From Heracleum sosnowskyi (taxonomy: Eukaryota > Streptophyta > Magnoliopsida > Apiales > Apiaceae): a DNA stretch of 64,000 bases. This document shows, in pieces, positions 11,662 through 23,329 of this stretch (positions are counted from its first letter, which is position 1; every line of letters starts with the position of its first letter). The position numbers and the translations under genes were made by a program. The stretch lies in NCBI GenBank assembly GCA_030848705.1, contig JAUIZM010000013.1, positions 2,170,001 through 2,234,000 of the forward strand, written 5' to 3'. The notes below the pieces were generated by a model, which was not told the DNA's origin, searched no databases, and saw only the letters and a list, made by a program, of their open reading frames with translations.

Positions 11662-13438
11662 CTCATATCCTCCACAAAATCTCGGTCAATATCAAAATTC
11701 AGTCCCTTTGAATCCTCCTGGTTTTGCAGAATCTGATAAAAGATTTACTTCCATTGAAAAGAGTTTAGAGGCATTGCTCAAATCTCAACAAAATTTCATG
11801 AACACTATGACCCAAGATAGGCAATTGCTAAATTCCAACGCTCAAGCCATATCTAAGCTTGAGGTCCAAGTTAGTCAATTGGCAAACACCATCAGTGAGA
11901 GAGAGAAAAATCGATTTCCTAGTCAACCCGAGATTAATCCTAAATTTCATCCAAATCAAAAGTCTCATGAAAATGTGAATTCTGTTATCTCTCTAAGGTC
12001 TGGTAATCAATTCAATAATCATGCTGGTGTCAATACTCAAGCAGAAGATAAGCTTACATCTGAACCAAATCCGCTACTCTTGAATCCTAGTCTTAAACAA
12101 TCTTCCAATCCCAAGAGTCCTGAAGAAGTTGAATCTAATGAGTCATCACCCTCCGATGAACCACCTTCAAAATCCCAATCTGATGTGTCTATTGAAAAAG
12201 TCTTTAAGCCAAAAGCCCCATTTCCTCACAAACTTACTCCAAACAAACAATCTGCTCAATTAGATAAGATTTTGGAAGTCTTCAAGCAAGTCAAGATTAA
12301 CATTCCTCTTTTAGATGCAATTCAACAAGTTCCCTCTTATGCTAAGTGTCTAAAAGATTTGTGTACTCATAAAAGAACCACTCATGTTCCTAAAAAAGCT
12401 TTCCTAACATCTAATGTTAGCTCTATTTTGTCAAATCAAATTCCTTTGAAGTATAAGGATCCTGGTTGTCCTACCATTTCTTGTGTCATTGGTAATACTT
12501 TCATTGATAAAGCTTTACTCGATCTAGGAGCTAGTGTGAATCTTCTTCCATTATCTGTCTATCAAGACCTGGGTTTAGGTGAACTTAAAGAAACTACTAT
12601 CACTCTTCAGTTAGCTGACCATTCTGTCAAAATTCCTAAGGGTATGGTGGAAGATGTGTTGATTAAGGTTGGTGATTTTGTCTTCCCTGTCGATTTCATT
12701 GTTCTAGAAACCGAACCTGTCCAAAATCTCAAAAATCAAATTCCCATCATTCTAGGAAGACCTTTTCTTGCCACCTCTAATGCTTTGATCAACTGTAGGA
12801 ATGGTTCAATGAAACTCACTTTTGGAAACATGACAATAGATCTTAATGTCTTTAATGTAGGTAATCAACCTAATGAGCTTTTTGAACAACCCGTAGGAGT
12901 TAATTTGATTGATGAGGTTGTTTCATGGTCACATCTTGAGGATATTGCAATTGAGTCTTTTCTTGAGAATGATATTTTGTTAGAGTGTGAGAGTAATAAA
13001 GAACTTCATGAGCTGTATAAGAATTTTTCTTCTGATGAAATGTTAGATGAATTAAATGCTATTTGTTCTAAGCATGAAACCCAACTTGAGGATAGTTCTT
13101 TTAATCCTAAGTTATTTGTTAAGATATCTGTTGGTGAGCCACCCCCACTTGATTTTAATCCATCTTTTTCTACTCTTGATCAGTCTTTGGTAGTTAATAA
13201 TGAAACTCATCATGTTGTTATCTCTAGTGACATAGTTCATACCCAAGAATTTCAAGTAATTAATTTTCTTAAACAACATAAAGAAGCATCTAATTGGTCT
13301 ATGAATTATGTTAGTATGAGTTTTATTCTGGTTCAAGATCATCTTTCTCTAGTGGATAATGTTGTCTTTATGGGTGAGTTTCACATGCTTGTTGATTGTG
13401 TTACGAAGTTAGTTTTTCCTCGATCTGGTATTGGTTAG
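11650..13438 (+). pseudogene. Athila Gag C-terminus and protease; pol missing
   Basis: It continues Gag after the frame slip (the open frame starts at 11540 but homology begins near 11650). A coiled, Gln/Asn-rich part (SIEKSLEALLKSQQNF...ISKLEVQVSQLANTI) precedes the aspartic protease: KALLDLGASVNLLPLSVY near 12511 (LDLGAS carries the catalytic Asp), then ILGRPFLATSNALI near 12750. After the protease the frame goes through the linker that normally precedes RT (IVHTQEFQVINFLKQHKEASNW) and then ends at 13438 without any RT motif. Thus pol was removed just before RT. Confidence 0.85.
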
Positions 13439-15541
13439 TAAGCGTTTTTGTAAGTGTCTCCCATAGTCAAGTGTAGGTATGGGGGAACAAGTGTGTGTGA
13501 GTGTGTTTATTGTGTGTGTGTGTGTTTTATAGGTATTCTTATGTATCTCCATCATTCCCTTATAAGGTATTCTTGTCCTTTTACTTTGTCATTTTTTTTC
13601 TCTCATTTGCATACATTGAGGACAATGCATGATTTAGGTATGGGGGAGGGGTTTAGTAGTATTATTAAAAAAAAACCAAAAAAAAAAAATTGAAAAATGA
13701 AAAAATCCCAAAAAGAAGTTTAGTGTTGTAAATTGTAGAATTCTAGCCTTGTGAAATGATTGCTAGTGGCTTTATGCACCCTTACATGCTATAGTAATCT
13801 TGTGTTTCTGATACTTTTGATTAAGAAGTGATTTGCTAAGTTCAAAAAAAAAAATTGAAAAATGAAAAAATCCCAAAAAGAAGTTTAGTGTTGTAAATTG
13901 TAGAATTCTAGCCTTGTGAAATGATTGCTAGTGGCTTTATGCACCCTTACATGCTATAGTAATCTTGTGTTTCTGATACTTTTGATTAAGAAGTGATTTG
14001 CTAAGTTCTTGTTCACACACATACACTAGCAAGTTGAAACTAGTAGACTTACTGAATGTTGTAAGTAATTAAAAGGACATGAATATGTGCAATATGATTT
14101 GGTTTCCATGCTTTGAGTACAAGTTGGTGCATTGAAGAGATCTTTTGCTTGGGATTGATTATGTTTTCACCACCATGTGAGTTTTTGAGCCTATATGCAT
14201 ATCCTTTGCATTTTATATTCGTTTGCTTGAGTGTCCACATGTTGTTTGCATTGCTAGCACTTGTTTGAGACCTTTCTTGAATGCATGACATTATTTGATG
14301 ATAAGATGATAAAGGCATTTAGGAATAACCTATATTTTCCAAATTACCACACCATTTATATATGATCAATTAGTTACCCTCTTGAGCTTAATCCTATTTT
14401 TTCGGTGACATACCATGTTACTTGCCTGGACCTTTTTCTTGTGTAGCCTTACTTATGCTTGATCCCAAATTGTCAATGGCTAGTAGGAACTTGAGGGAGT
14501 AATAAGGTGTGTAAGATGGGTTTACTTTTGTTCATTACTTTTGAGGAAATATTTGGTTTGATTGCTTACTTGATAGTCGTTGTTCAATAAATTTTTGAAG
14601 GAGGATTGTGGTTACTTATATCTATCTCTTAGCTCTCGAAAAAAAAATCGAAAGAAAAAAAGAAAAAAAAAGAGAAGAAAAAAAAAAGAAGAAAAAAAAA
14701 AGAAACAAAGAAAAAAAAGAAAAATAAATATATTATGAGAGCATACTTATGTTCGTGTGATCCTTCTTCATTCGACTAATCAAGCCTTTTGTTGAAAGAA
14801 AATCAGAAAATTCAGTTGTGGGGAGGATGTTTGGTGATGTGTATGATTAATTATGGTGCCTACTAGCTTTTGACACTTCACCTTATTTGGCCTTACTTGA
14901 CATACCTTGTCCCTAGCCCCATTACAACCCAAATAAAGACCTTTTGATTATCATCATTGATGTATGTTGTGTTAAAGTTAGATTGATACCAAATGTCAAG
15001 CATGTTTATGATTTTGCTGGAATAGAGTGATACACTTACCCTTGTTCTTGAGTGAATATTCTTTTGTGAGTGAAAGGTGAGTTATTGCTTATTTCTGCAT
15101 TTGAGATCCCGAGTTTTGACTCAAATGTGTACTCTTGTGGGCTTAGCATGGTTACCAACTTATTCTTACACTTGACATGGACGTTTGAGCACTTATGCAT
15201 ATTTCTTTGAGTAGACTATGTGAATCCTTGCATCTTCCACGACAAGACATTGCAAAGTCATTTTTGATTCTTAAGTTGATGAAGCATGAGAGGACTTGTA
15301 TGTGTGGCGTTGCATTGTCATGCGATATTTTACATGAGCTAGATGAATTTTGTGGGTACATTCACTATAGGCCCTCACGAGACCTCACTCGTCCACTAGG
15401 GCTGCCTAGGGGTTTAAAGGGCTTGTTGCATATGCCAAATGTAACCGTGATCACCTACGGAAGTGGTATTATCTATTAGTTAGTAGTTTATAATATATTA
15501 GTTTTTCTCGAGGACGAGTAAAAGATAGGTATGGGGGCATT
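13439..15541 (+). other. Athila 3' non-coding region with purine tracts and repeats
   Basis: No coding signal is present. It contains three copies of TAGGTATGGGGG (13474, 13635 and 15527); the last is the polypurine tract directly before the 3' LTR. There is also a 165-bp tandem duplication (13679-13843 and 13844-14008) and an A/G-rich low-complexity run (14637-14730). The segment may be what is left of the 3' untranslated/envelope region of the parent Athila. Confidence 0.7.
13679..14008 (+). repeat. 165-bp tandem duplication in Athila
   Basis: The unit runs from an A-run and TTGAAAAATGAAAAAATCCC to TTTGCTAAGTTC and is present twice, offset by 165 bp, with no visible difference. The boundary lies in the A-run, suggesting slippage or strand transfer there. 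Confidence 0.9.
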
Positions 15542-16518
15542 TGATAGGTCCATAATTTAATACATTTTTAATACCTATTTTATGTTTGTTTTCGTAATTT
15601 TATTGTTTAATAAATTGTTTTCTTTTGTTTTGTAGGAAAATAAATAAAATCATATTTCAAGCAGAAAAAGGTAAAAAGGCAAGGAGATGGAAATACTTGA
15701 AGTCAAAAGGAAATTGGAGAAAAATTGGAAAACTTATCGGAGAAGAAAAAGGAATTGAGGAAATATTTCCAGAATCCGATTTGTAGTCAAAGAACCCAAG
15801 CCCATTATTTTTCCTATATATATAGATCTCCTCTCTTGTATTTGAGAAATCAATTTAGACATCTAGAATTTTGTTTACCTAGAATTTAGTTTAGATCTGA
15901 TAATTAGGAGTATGATAGATTTATTATTGTCTTTCAATACAAGTTCTTTATATTTTATTCAAACACTTTTGTTTGCATTCTTTATATTTAATTGTTCTGT
16001 TTCTTCTGCCATGTCTAGCTAAGTTAATCTCCTAGGATGAAGATGAAGTTAATTTGATTATTGTTGACATCTTCTCGTTCCTATTAATTGATTCTCGTGA
16101 TTTTTCTTGGTGCTTAATTGTTCAATTGACAAAGTGATTTTGATATATTATTGTTACCGGATTTATTTTTCATAGCCTATGCTTGCTCAATGAAGTTTTG
16201 ATAGGTTATTGTTAGATAACAAGTTTCATAGTATATGCTTGTCTCGTTAATTGATATATCTTATTTGTGAAGGAAAGAGAATTGATTTTAGGGTGAGTTG
16301 ATATTAATTGTGATTGATTAATGGATTCGGATTCCTAGGTTTTCCTTATTTGATTTTAATTATTAATTAGGTTAAACAAATCTCAACTCAAATCTTATTT
16401 GTCTAGTTCGCCTGAGTTAATTGTTAGGGTTTCGAAAATACATAGTCTCTGTGGATCGATCTGTGATTGCTACAACTGAACACTGTGCGCTTGCAGTTTA
16501 CATTATTTTTACACATCA
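15542..16518 (+). repeat. 3' LTR of the Athila element
   Basis: It is 977 bp, apparently identical to 8661-9637, and is followed by the TATAG duplication at 16519-16523. Confidence 0.95.
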
Positions 16519-16523
16519 TATAG

Positions 16524-17702
16524 ATAGAGCGTTTCTCTAGGTTTTGGTTTTGCCAACAATGGTGCTTCAGTCATGTATTTTTTTAAGGCCTCAAAGGGTT
16601 CTTGGATTTCTGTTGTCCACTCAAAAATTTTCATGTTCTTCAATGCTTTGAAGAAGGGTAGACACTTTTCCCTTGACTTGGAGATGAATCTTCCCAATGC
16701 TGCCACTCTCCTAGTGCGGTTCTAAACATCTTTAATAGAGTGCGGTGGTTCCATATCCAAAATTGCTTTAATTTTGTCGGGGTTGGCTTCAATTCCTCGT
16801 TTAGAGACCATCAGACCCAAAAACTTGCCTGACCCTAAGCCAAAGGTGCACTTGGCAGGATTCAACATCATTTTATGGCGCCTCAGCACTTCAAATGCCT
16901 CTCGGAGGTGCTCTATGTGATCGGCCTTATCAAGGCTTTTGACTAACATGTCATCCACGTAAACCTCCATGGTCTTGCCAATGAGATGTTTGAAAATTTT
17001 GTTCACTAACCTTTGGTATGTGGCACCTGCATTCTTGAGTCCAAAGGCCATAACTAAGTAGCAATAAACACCAAAATCAGTAATGAATGATACCTTGTGA
17101 ATGTCATCCTTATGCATATTAATTTGGTTGTATCCGCTGAAGCCATCCATCAAGCTTAGCATTTTGTGCCCTGCAGTGGCATCTATTAAAGTGTCGATCC
17201 TTGGAAGGGGAAAACAGTCCTTAGGACTTGCATCGTTCAAGTCCGTAAAGTCTACGCACATTCTCCACTTTCCATTGGCGTTCTTGACCATTATCGGGTT
17301 AGCCAACCATTCAGGGAATTGAATCTCTTCAATGAATCCTACTTCCAAGGGCTTATCTACCTCTTGCTTTATGGCCTCTTGCCTTTCTGGAGCAAAGTTC
17401 CTCTTCTTTTGCTTCACCGTCTTCCTTTCGGGATCTACGTTCAACTTGTGAGTTATTAATTGAGGATCAATCCCTGGCATATCAGCTGTTATCGAAGCAA
17501 AAACATCTTCATTCTCTTGGAGGAAAGATATAATCTTGCCCTTCCAGGGTTCAGGCAACAATGCTCCAATGTAAGTGACTTTATCTGGTTCTCCTAGAAC
17601 TAAAGGGATACGGATCAAATCCTCAGTTGTCTTTCCCCTTCTATCTTCATCATCCCTTGAATCCATGTCCTCAATTGGGAGAACCTGCCCCCCCGAATCC
17701 AT
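16524..17702 (-). pseudogene. Tat reverse transcriptase (left arm)
   Basis: The RT motifs appear in order on the minus strand: PEWLANPIMVKNANGKWRMC and VDFTDLNDASPKDCFPLPRI (about 17300-17190), SLMDGFSGYNQINM (catalytic D), VMAFGLKNAGATYQRLVNKI, and MEVYVDDMLVKS (YVDD near 16960). The connection region continues after TAG at 16722-16724, which replaces a sense codon. The Athila insertion splits it at 16523. Its frame differs from protease by one base at a run of seven G (17687-17693), so it could be a frameshift mutation or an assembly homopolymer error. Confidence 0.9.
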
Positions 17703-18567
17703 CAGGCCTTAACGCGGCTATATAGCAACTCCTAGCCATCTTTTGATCTCCTTGGTCTTCACCAACCTCATTCCTTGTTGGGAACTTGATTTTCAAATGG
17801 TAAGTTGAGTCAACAGCCTTCAATGCATGAAGGTCTGTCCTCCCAAGGATTGCATTATAAGTCGAGGTTGCCTTAATCACCAAGAAGTTCAACATTTGAG
17901 TTGTTGTTTGTGAACCTTGCCCTATTGTCACAGGGAGCCGAATAGTTCCCTCTACTTTAGATTCAACCCCATTGAACCCATATATGGGCATGTTCGAAGG
18001 AGTCAGTTGTAAATCGGTATATCCCATCTTGATGAAGGCGTCATGGAACAAGATGTCCACGGAAGCTCCATTTTCTACTAGAACCCTCTTGGTTTTAGAG
18101 TTGCCTATTACAGGTATAATGACCAACGGGTCGTCATGGGGGAACTTCACCCCTTCAAGATCAGAATCATCAAAGCTAATAGCCACTTCTGTCTTGGCAC
18201 GTTTCGGTGCTTCTCCTACAACAGTCATTACCTCTCGGGCATAAGTTTTCCTTGAGTTTCGGGAGGACCCAGCAACAGTCGGTCCTCCAAATATCATGTT
18301 GATGACAGGCCCTCGGGGCTTAGGATTACGATCTTGGTCGTTGTCCCTATTATCATTGTCTTTCCTTTCATAGTTTCCTTGCTGATTTCCTCGATTCCCA
18401 TCCTTAGTGAACTTATCGAGTTTTCCTCTTCGAATTAAGAACTCGATCCCATCCTTCAGTTGTCTACAATCGTCGGTGTCATGGTCAACTTCTTTATGGA
18501 AACGACAGAATTGATTCTTGTTTCGTTTCTCCAAGTCGGATCTTAGCGGCTTTGGCCATCGAAGATC
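17671..18567 (-). pseudogene. Tat Gag zinc-knuckle region and aspartic protease (left arm)
   Basis: Directly in frame with gag after a TAA at 18568. CRFHKEVDHDTDDC is the Tat-type CCHC-like knuckle at about 18505. The protease core is VLVENGASVDILFHDAF at about 18095, with ILGRTDLHALKAV near 17850. The position normally occupied by the catalytic Asp of the D-x-G triad reads Glu (ENGAS), so activity is doubtful even apart from the stops. It overlaps the RT frame at 17671-17702 because of the frame slip. Confidence 0.85.
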
Positions 18568-19897
18568 TTATTCCTTCTCAATATCCATCAGAATTTGACT
18601 TCTTGAGGTGTTCAACCTTGCATACTCATTGAACATGGGTCCAAAGTTGTTCTTTTTAGGTGGAGAGTGAGGATCCTTCGTTGTCATGGGATATTTGTCC
18701 CTCGCGTCATACTCTTGAGTCTCCTTTCTCTTTTTTCCGTTTTCACTTCCCTCAACAATGGGTTCATATTTCTTCATACTTTCCTCGGCCTTGATATACT
18801 TTCCGGATCTATCTTGGAGCTTCAATATGCTTTCGGGTGGATTCTTTTCCAAGGATCTCTTGAATTGATCATCAGTGGTTCCTTGTTGCAGGGCTATCAT
18901 AGCTACTTTGTCCTCCAAGTCCGGGACTTTCAGCGCCTCCCTAGTGAATCCATTTATGTATTCCCTCAAGGATTCATTCTTACCTTGTTGAATGCTCATT
19001 AGAGATGCAGAACTCTTCTCATGCACCCTTCTACTGACAAACTGATTGATAAACGCCTTGCTCAGTTCCTTAAAAGATCCAATATAATTGGGAGGGAGAC
19101 GATTGTACCAACGTTGAGCCATGCCCGCAAGGGTTTGTGGAAACACTCTGTATTTGACTGCATCATTGGTAGGCTGCAACAGCAGTGCATTAGAGAAAGT
19201 TCTTACGTGATTCGCGGGATCTCCTGTTCCATCATAAGCTTTAATGGGTGGCATCTTGAATTTTCTGGATATATTAGCTTTCATGATATCATGAGTGAAA
19301 GGTGGTGTAGGATCATCAGGATCTCCTAGGGGTAACAACATAGTAGGATCACCCTTTGGGGCTTCATCCCTCTTGATTCTTCTCGGACTTTCCAGTTGCT
19401 TGGCTTTGTCCTTTTGCAGCCTCCTCTTCCGCCAGTACTTTCTTGAGCCTTGCAGCCTCTGCCTCATGGGCCGCAATATTTTCCTTAGTAGTTTGGGGTT
19501 GTTCCTGATTTGTTTGGGAAGAACGTCTCCTCCTTGGGGCAACATCCCTCTCTTCTCCAGTTGAATAATTCTCGTCCTCAGTATAGGGACCTGAGTAATA
19601 TTGAATCAAAGGAGTCTGTCGAGTCTGAATTTGTTGATTAATGGGCTCCATGCCTCGAACATAAGGAGGCACATATGATTTGTGATATAGTGGATTGTGA
19701 CCACTGCTCCCAACGGGGGGTCGTGGAGGCATTCCATAAGGTGGCATACCCAAAGTTTGATTCGTATATTGGGGAAGATCAGTAGTATGAAGTTGAAGGC
19801 CTTGGGGCGCATTCAAAATCACTTGAGAGGATGTGATTGGTTGATGATGAGTCATCTCTTGAGTTTCGGGGTTGGCTCCATAAACCACCATTTGCAT
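18568..19897 (-). pseudogene. Tat gag (left arm), frame-shifted
   Basis: The N-terminal Pro/Gln-rich part (MPPYGMPPRPPVGSSGHNPL) lies in one frame from 19897 to about 19390. The Gag core lies in a second frame (19545-18568): FTHDIMKANISRKFKMPPIK, YDGTGDPANHVRTFSNALLL, AQRWYNRLPPNYIGSFKEL, and SLREYINGFTREAL. The switch near 19390-19420 marks a frameshift. The core matches the Tat-type Gag found in most plants. Confidence 0.85.
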
Positions 19898-20089
19898 GGG
19901 ATTCGTCCCTTCAACTGAGATTGGGATCTCTGGTCCTTGAGTAGTGGTGAGGGGGATACTCGCCCCTTAAGTGCCAGTAGTTTGCGGTGGTTCGCCTCCG
20001 TGAGTCTCCGTTTCAGGAGTAATAGGAAGTCCTTCAGAAGTCTGAGTTTCTCGAGTCGTTCTTCGCGTGTTTGTCATGGTTGATGTTGT

Positions 20090-20110
20090 CTTCCCACAGA
20101 CGGCACCAAA
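20090..20110 (-). other. Tat primer-binding site (left arm)
   Basis: Minus strand TTTGGTGCCGTCTGTGGGAA begins immediately after the CCACAACA end at 20111. This is the standard Tat-lineage LTR/primer-binding junction, and it proves that 20111 is a true U5 end. Confidence 0.9.
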
Positions 20111-21073
20111 TGTTGTGGAATAAAAAACGTACTTGTAAATTTACTGCTATCAAGAACTTCCTTTGGCCACTTGTCACCGGGAGTGGACCAAGTATATCCA
20201 TTCCCCATATAGCAAAAGGGATGTGAGAGTTTATGGATGTAAACATCTCCAGTGGTTGTCTCACAACGGACGCATGCCTTTGACAATTATCACACTTCTT
20301 CACATAGATTCTTGGCATCAGCCAGCGTATTAGCCAGCAGATCAGGCTAATAGAATCCTAAGCGGGTCATCTTGAAGGGTCTTGCCCCCCAAGGGCCGCC
20401 CACGGATTTTCTCATGAACTTCATTTGGGGCTAACTCGGCCTCTTAGGGGCCTCAACACTTCAAATAAGGGATAACAAAATACTTTTTGCATAAGATCCC
20501 CTCTATCAAGGCATACATCAATGCTCTTACTGTCAACTTTCGTGCCTCTAAGGCATTATTTGGTAACCAACCGATTTCAAGATGAGCCTTAATGGGGTCT
20601 ATCCAACAGCCACCTATGTCAATAGGTACTATTAGTTTTCCATTGATGTTCGGGGTCTTCAAGACTTGGAAGTATACAGTTCCGGCATAGTTCTCTATCT
20701 CAGAAGAAGCAAATTTAGACAAGGCATCGGCCTTCATGTTTTTTTCTCCAGGGATGTGTTCCATATAACATTCATCAAACTGGGTCATGATGGCTTTCAC
20801 AAGCTTCAGATATTTGGCCATGGTTTCATCCTTAGCCTCAAATTCTCCATTTACTTGTGAGACTACCAATCTCGAGTCTCCACAGACTTTGAGAGTATTA
20901 ACTATCAAGGCCACAGCCAAACCTAAGCCGGCTATCAGGGCTTCATACTCAGCTTCATTGTTTGTTTTTGAAAAGTCCAACTTTAGTGCATACTCAATAA
21001 GAAATCCATCAGGACTTTGTAGTACCAAATCTGCTCCACTTAATTTTGTTTTTGATGCCCCGTCAAAATAGAG
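20111..21073 (-). repeat. 963-bp terminal direct repeat of the Tat composite, inner copy
   Basis: This is the second copy of 7245-8207, in the position of a 5' LTR: it directly precedes the primer-binding site. It contains RNase H and integrase codons (VLYFDGASKTKLSGADLVLQ through YLKC, then CDNCQRHASVVRQP) and only 36 bp of LTR end. No U3 promoter is visible in it. Confidence 0.85.
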
Positions 21074-21885
21074 GACACCGAATAATGAAGTTAAGTATGA
21101 AGTCCTGATAGCCGGCTTAGGTTTTGCTGGGGCCTTGAGAGTTAATACTCTCAAAGTCTGCGGAGACTCGAGATTGGTAGTCTCACAAGTAAATGGAGAA
21201 TTTGAGGCTAAGGATGAAACTATGGCCAAATATCTGAAGCTTGTGAAAGCCATCATGACCCAGTTTGATGAATGTTATATGAAACACATCCCTAGAGAAG
21301 AAAACATGAAGGCCGATGCCTTGTCTAAATTTACTTCTTCTGAGATAGAGAACTATGCCGGAAGTGTATACTTCCAAGTCTTGAAGACCCCGAGCTCAAT
21401 GGAAAACTAATAGCACCTATTGACATAGGTGGCTATTGGATAGACCCCATTAAGGCTCAACTTGAAACCGGTTGGTTACCAAATAATGCCTTGGAGGCAC
21501 CAAAGTTGATAGTGAGAGCATTGAGGTACGCCTTGATCGAAGGGATCTTATACAAAAATTCTTTTGTCATTCCTTACTTGAAGTGTCTACGACCCCAGGA
21601 CGCGGAGTTAGCCTTGAAAGAAGTTCATGAGGGAATTTGTGGGCAACATTTGGGGGGCAGGGCCATTGCTCATAAAATCACCCGTCTTGGCTTCTACTGG
21701 CCATATATGCTTGCTAATGTGAAAGATTATGTGAAGAAGTATTAACGGTGTCAAAAGTATGCACCTGTAGTTAGGCAACCATCCGAGATGTTAACATCAG
21801 TTAACTCACCAATCCCGTTTTCCATATGGGGCATGGACATACTTGGGTCATTTCCAGTGGCAAGTGCACAAAGGAAGTTCTTGAT
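20126..21885. repeat. Large inverted repeat at the head-to-head Tat junction
   Basis: The second RNase H and integrase N-terminal region occur twice in opposite orientation: minus arm about 20965-20130, plus arm about 21075-21885, with a loop of about 105 bp (20966-21074). Near the loop the arms are nearly identical (for example the GTAAATGGAGAATTTGAGGC block). Further out they differ by roughly 10 %, and the minus arm has extra decay in the integrase part. Confidence 0.85.
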
Positions 21886-22504
21886 AGTGGTAATTGACTA
21901 CTTCACTAAGTGGATTGAGGCTAAACCTCTAGCCAAGATAACCACCAAACAAGTATTGCAATTTCTATGGGAAAGTGTAATGTGTTGACATGGAATCCCA
22001 CGAATCCTGGTCACGGACAATGGGAAGCAGTTTGACAATGAAGATTTCAAAAAGTACTATGAGGAGAACAACATTGAGTTGCGATTCACATCAGTTTCTC
22101 ATCTTCAAGCAAACGAACAAGCCGAGGTGGCCAACCGAATCATCCTAGATGGACTCAAAAAGAGAGTTGAACGCTCAAGGAACACTTGGGTGGATGAGTT
22201 GCTCCCGATACTTTGGGCATATCGTACCACTTGCAAGGTTAATACTGAAGCAACTCCATTCCTGTTAGCCTATGGGGCAGAAGCCGTGGTGCCAGTGGAG
22301 ATTACTCATACCTCCCCAAGAGTAGGGGCCTTTGAGCCTGAATCGAACGAAGAAGGTATGAGGTTGGCTCTTGATCTAATTGATGAAGTCAGAAGCGAGC
22401 ATCTTTCTACTACAACCTTAGGGTTAAAGAAGGGTTCTTTCGTCAATGAGACTTGGTTCTCAGAAAGATTGAATCATTCGGGGTTGGACAAAAAGGAAAA
22501 TTAG
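21074..22504 (+). pseudogene. Tat second RNase H (3' part) and integrase (right arm)
   Basis: It starts abruptly in the RNase H at NNEVKYEVLIAGLG (about 21083), with ADALSKFTSSE near 21314. A frameshift near 21395 follows. Integrase then reads through the finger region (HEGICGQHLGG..., stop TAA 21743), the core D in VVIDYFTKWIEAKP (about 21895), a TGA at 21986, D in ILVTDNGKQF (about 22012) and E in QANEQAEVANRII (about 22110). It ends near 22504 within a chromodomain-less C-terminus (GPYKVKNVF... continues in another frame to about 22630). The catalytic triad is recognisable but the frame is broken at least three times. Confidence 0.85.
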
Positions 22505-23329
22505 CCCATAATTAGGAAGGGCCCTACAAAGTCAAGAATGTTTTTGGACGAGGCTCGTATAAGCTAGAAACCCTCGAAGGGCATGAGGTGCCAAGGACTT
22601 TGCATGCCTCAAACTTAAAAGTTTATTATGTTTAGTGCATCCTAAAAGGATCCGCTAGTAGGACAAGTAGAAATAAGGTTCGATAAAATCATGAGCTTCC
22701 GAGAAAGCAGATGAAGGGTTGAACCCGTTTTGATTGGTAGAAACATCCTCAAAGCTTTGCCAAGACAAACTACAAATGAATGCAAAGGAAAGCATACAAA
22801 ATATGCATGTCAACTGCACAAATAGAGTTGAATACAACGAACCCCGAAGGGTGAATGTTGCTAATAAACATACAAAAGAAAGCCTAAGATGCCTATTGTT
22901 AATTAGCGAAAATTTCAAGCTCAGGAGAAGTTTGATATGATAGACTTGAGAATGAATCACTACGAGTGGAGCCATCAGTAAGAACATGTAAGGGTTAAGG
23001 GTTGAAATCCCAGAAACCTAAGACATTCAGTCCAAACCCCATCATTCGATATGCTCAATGAAAGGCTTGAAGCCAAAACAAGACGGTATAAGACATAAAA
23101 GGCTTATGCAAATGTCAAGTTAGCCTCGAATAAGGCAAAATCGTCGTAAATGTGTAGGTCGCTCCACACTTTAAACCAAGACGATACTTTTGAAACACTA
23201 GTGTATATTAAGATCCCCAAAAAAGGGTAGTAAGTCCCAGGTAAGGGATAAAAAGACCTCAAGTCTCGAAAAAGACCGGTATAACTTCTATAAAATCCTA
23301 GTGCATTATCATAGAAGTTGGGGGGCAAA
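22505..23329 (+). other. Tat 3' untranslated region and polypurine tract (right arm)
   Basis: Remnants of the integrase C-terminus extend to about 22632 (HASNLKVYYV-like). The rest is non-coding. The purine-rich AAGTTGGGGGGCAAA (23315-23329) directly precedes the LTR start and is the polypurine tract. Confidence 0.75.

Larger units (their letters stand above)
8661..16518 (+). mobile_element. Athila-lineage element lacking pol (non-autonomous), very recent insertion
   Basis: Two 977-bp LTRs (8661-9637 and 15542-16518) begin TGATAGG and end ACACATCA. Read side by side I find no difference. The TATAG duplication flanks it (8656-8660 and 16519-16523) and disrupts the Tat RT/RNase H junction. The primer-binding site TGGCGCCGCTGCCGGGGA is the Athila type. 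The interior codes only for Gag and protease; no RT, RNase H or integrase motif occurs in any frame, and 13439-15541 is non-coding. It resembles the plant class of terminal-repeat elements that keep gag only, and would depend on a full Athila for movement. Confidence 0.9.

Noticed and set aside
13690..14008. CRISPR-like direct repeats
   Set aside because: It is a two-copy 165-bp tandem duplication in a plant retroelement, without short repeats and unique spacers.
20787..21071. Plus-strand frame of 94 codons
   Set aside because: It is the antisense shadow of the minus-strand RNase H copy; the same false frame appears at 7921-8205.
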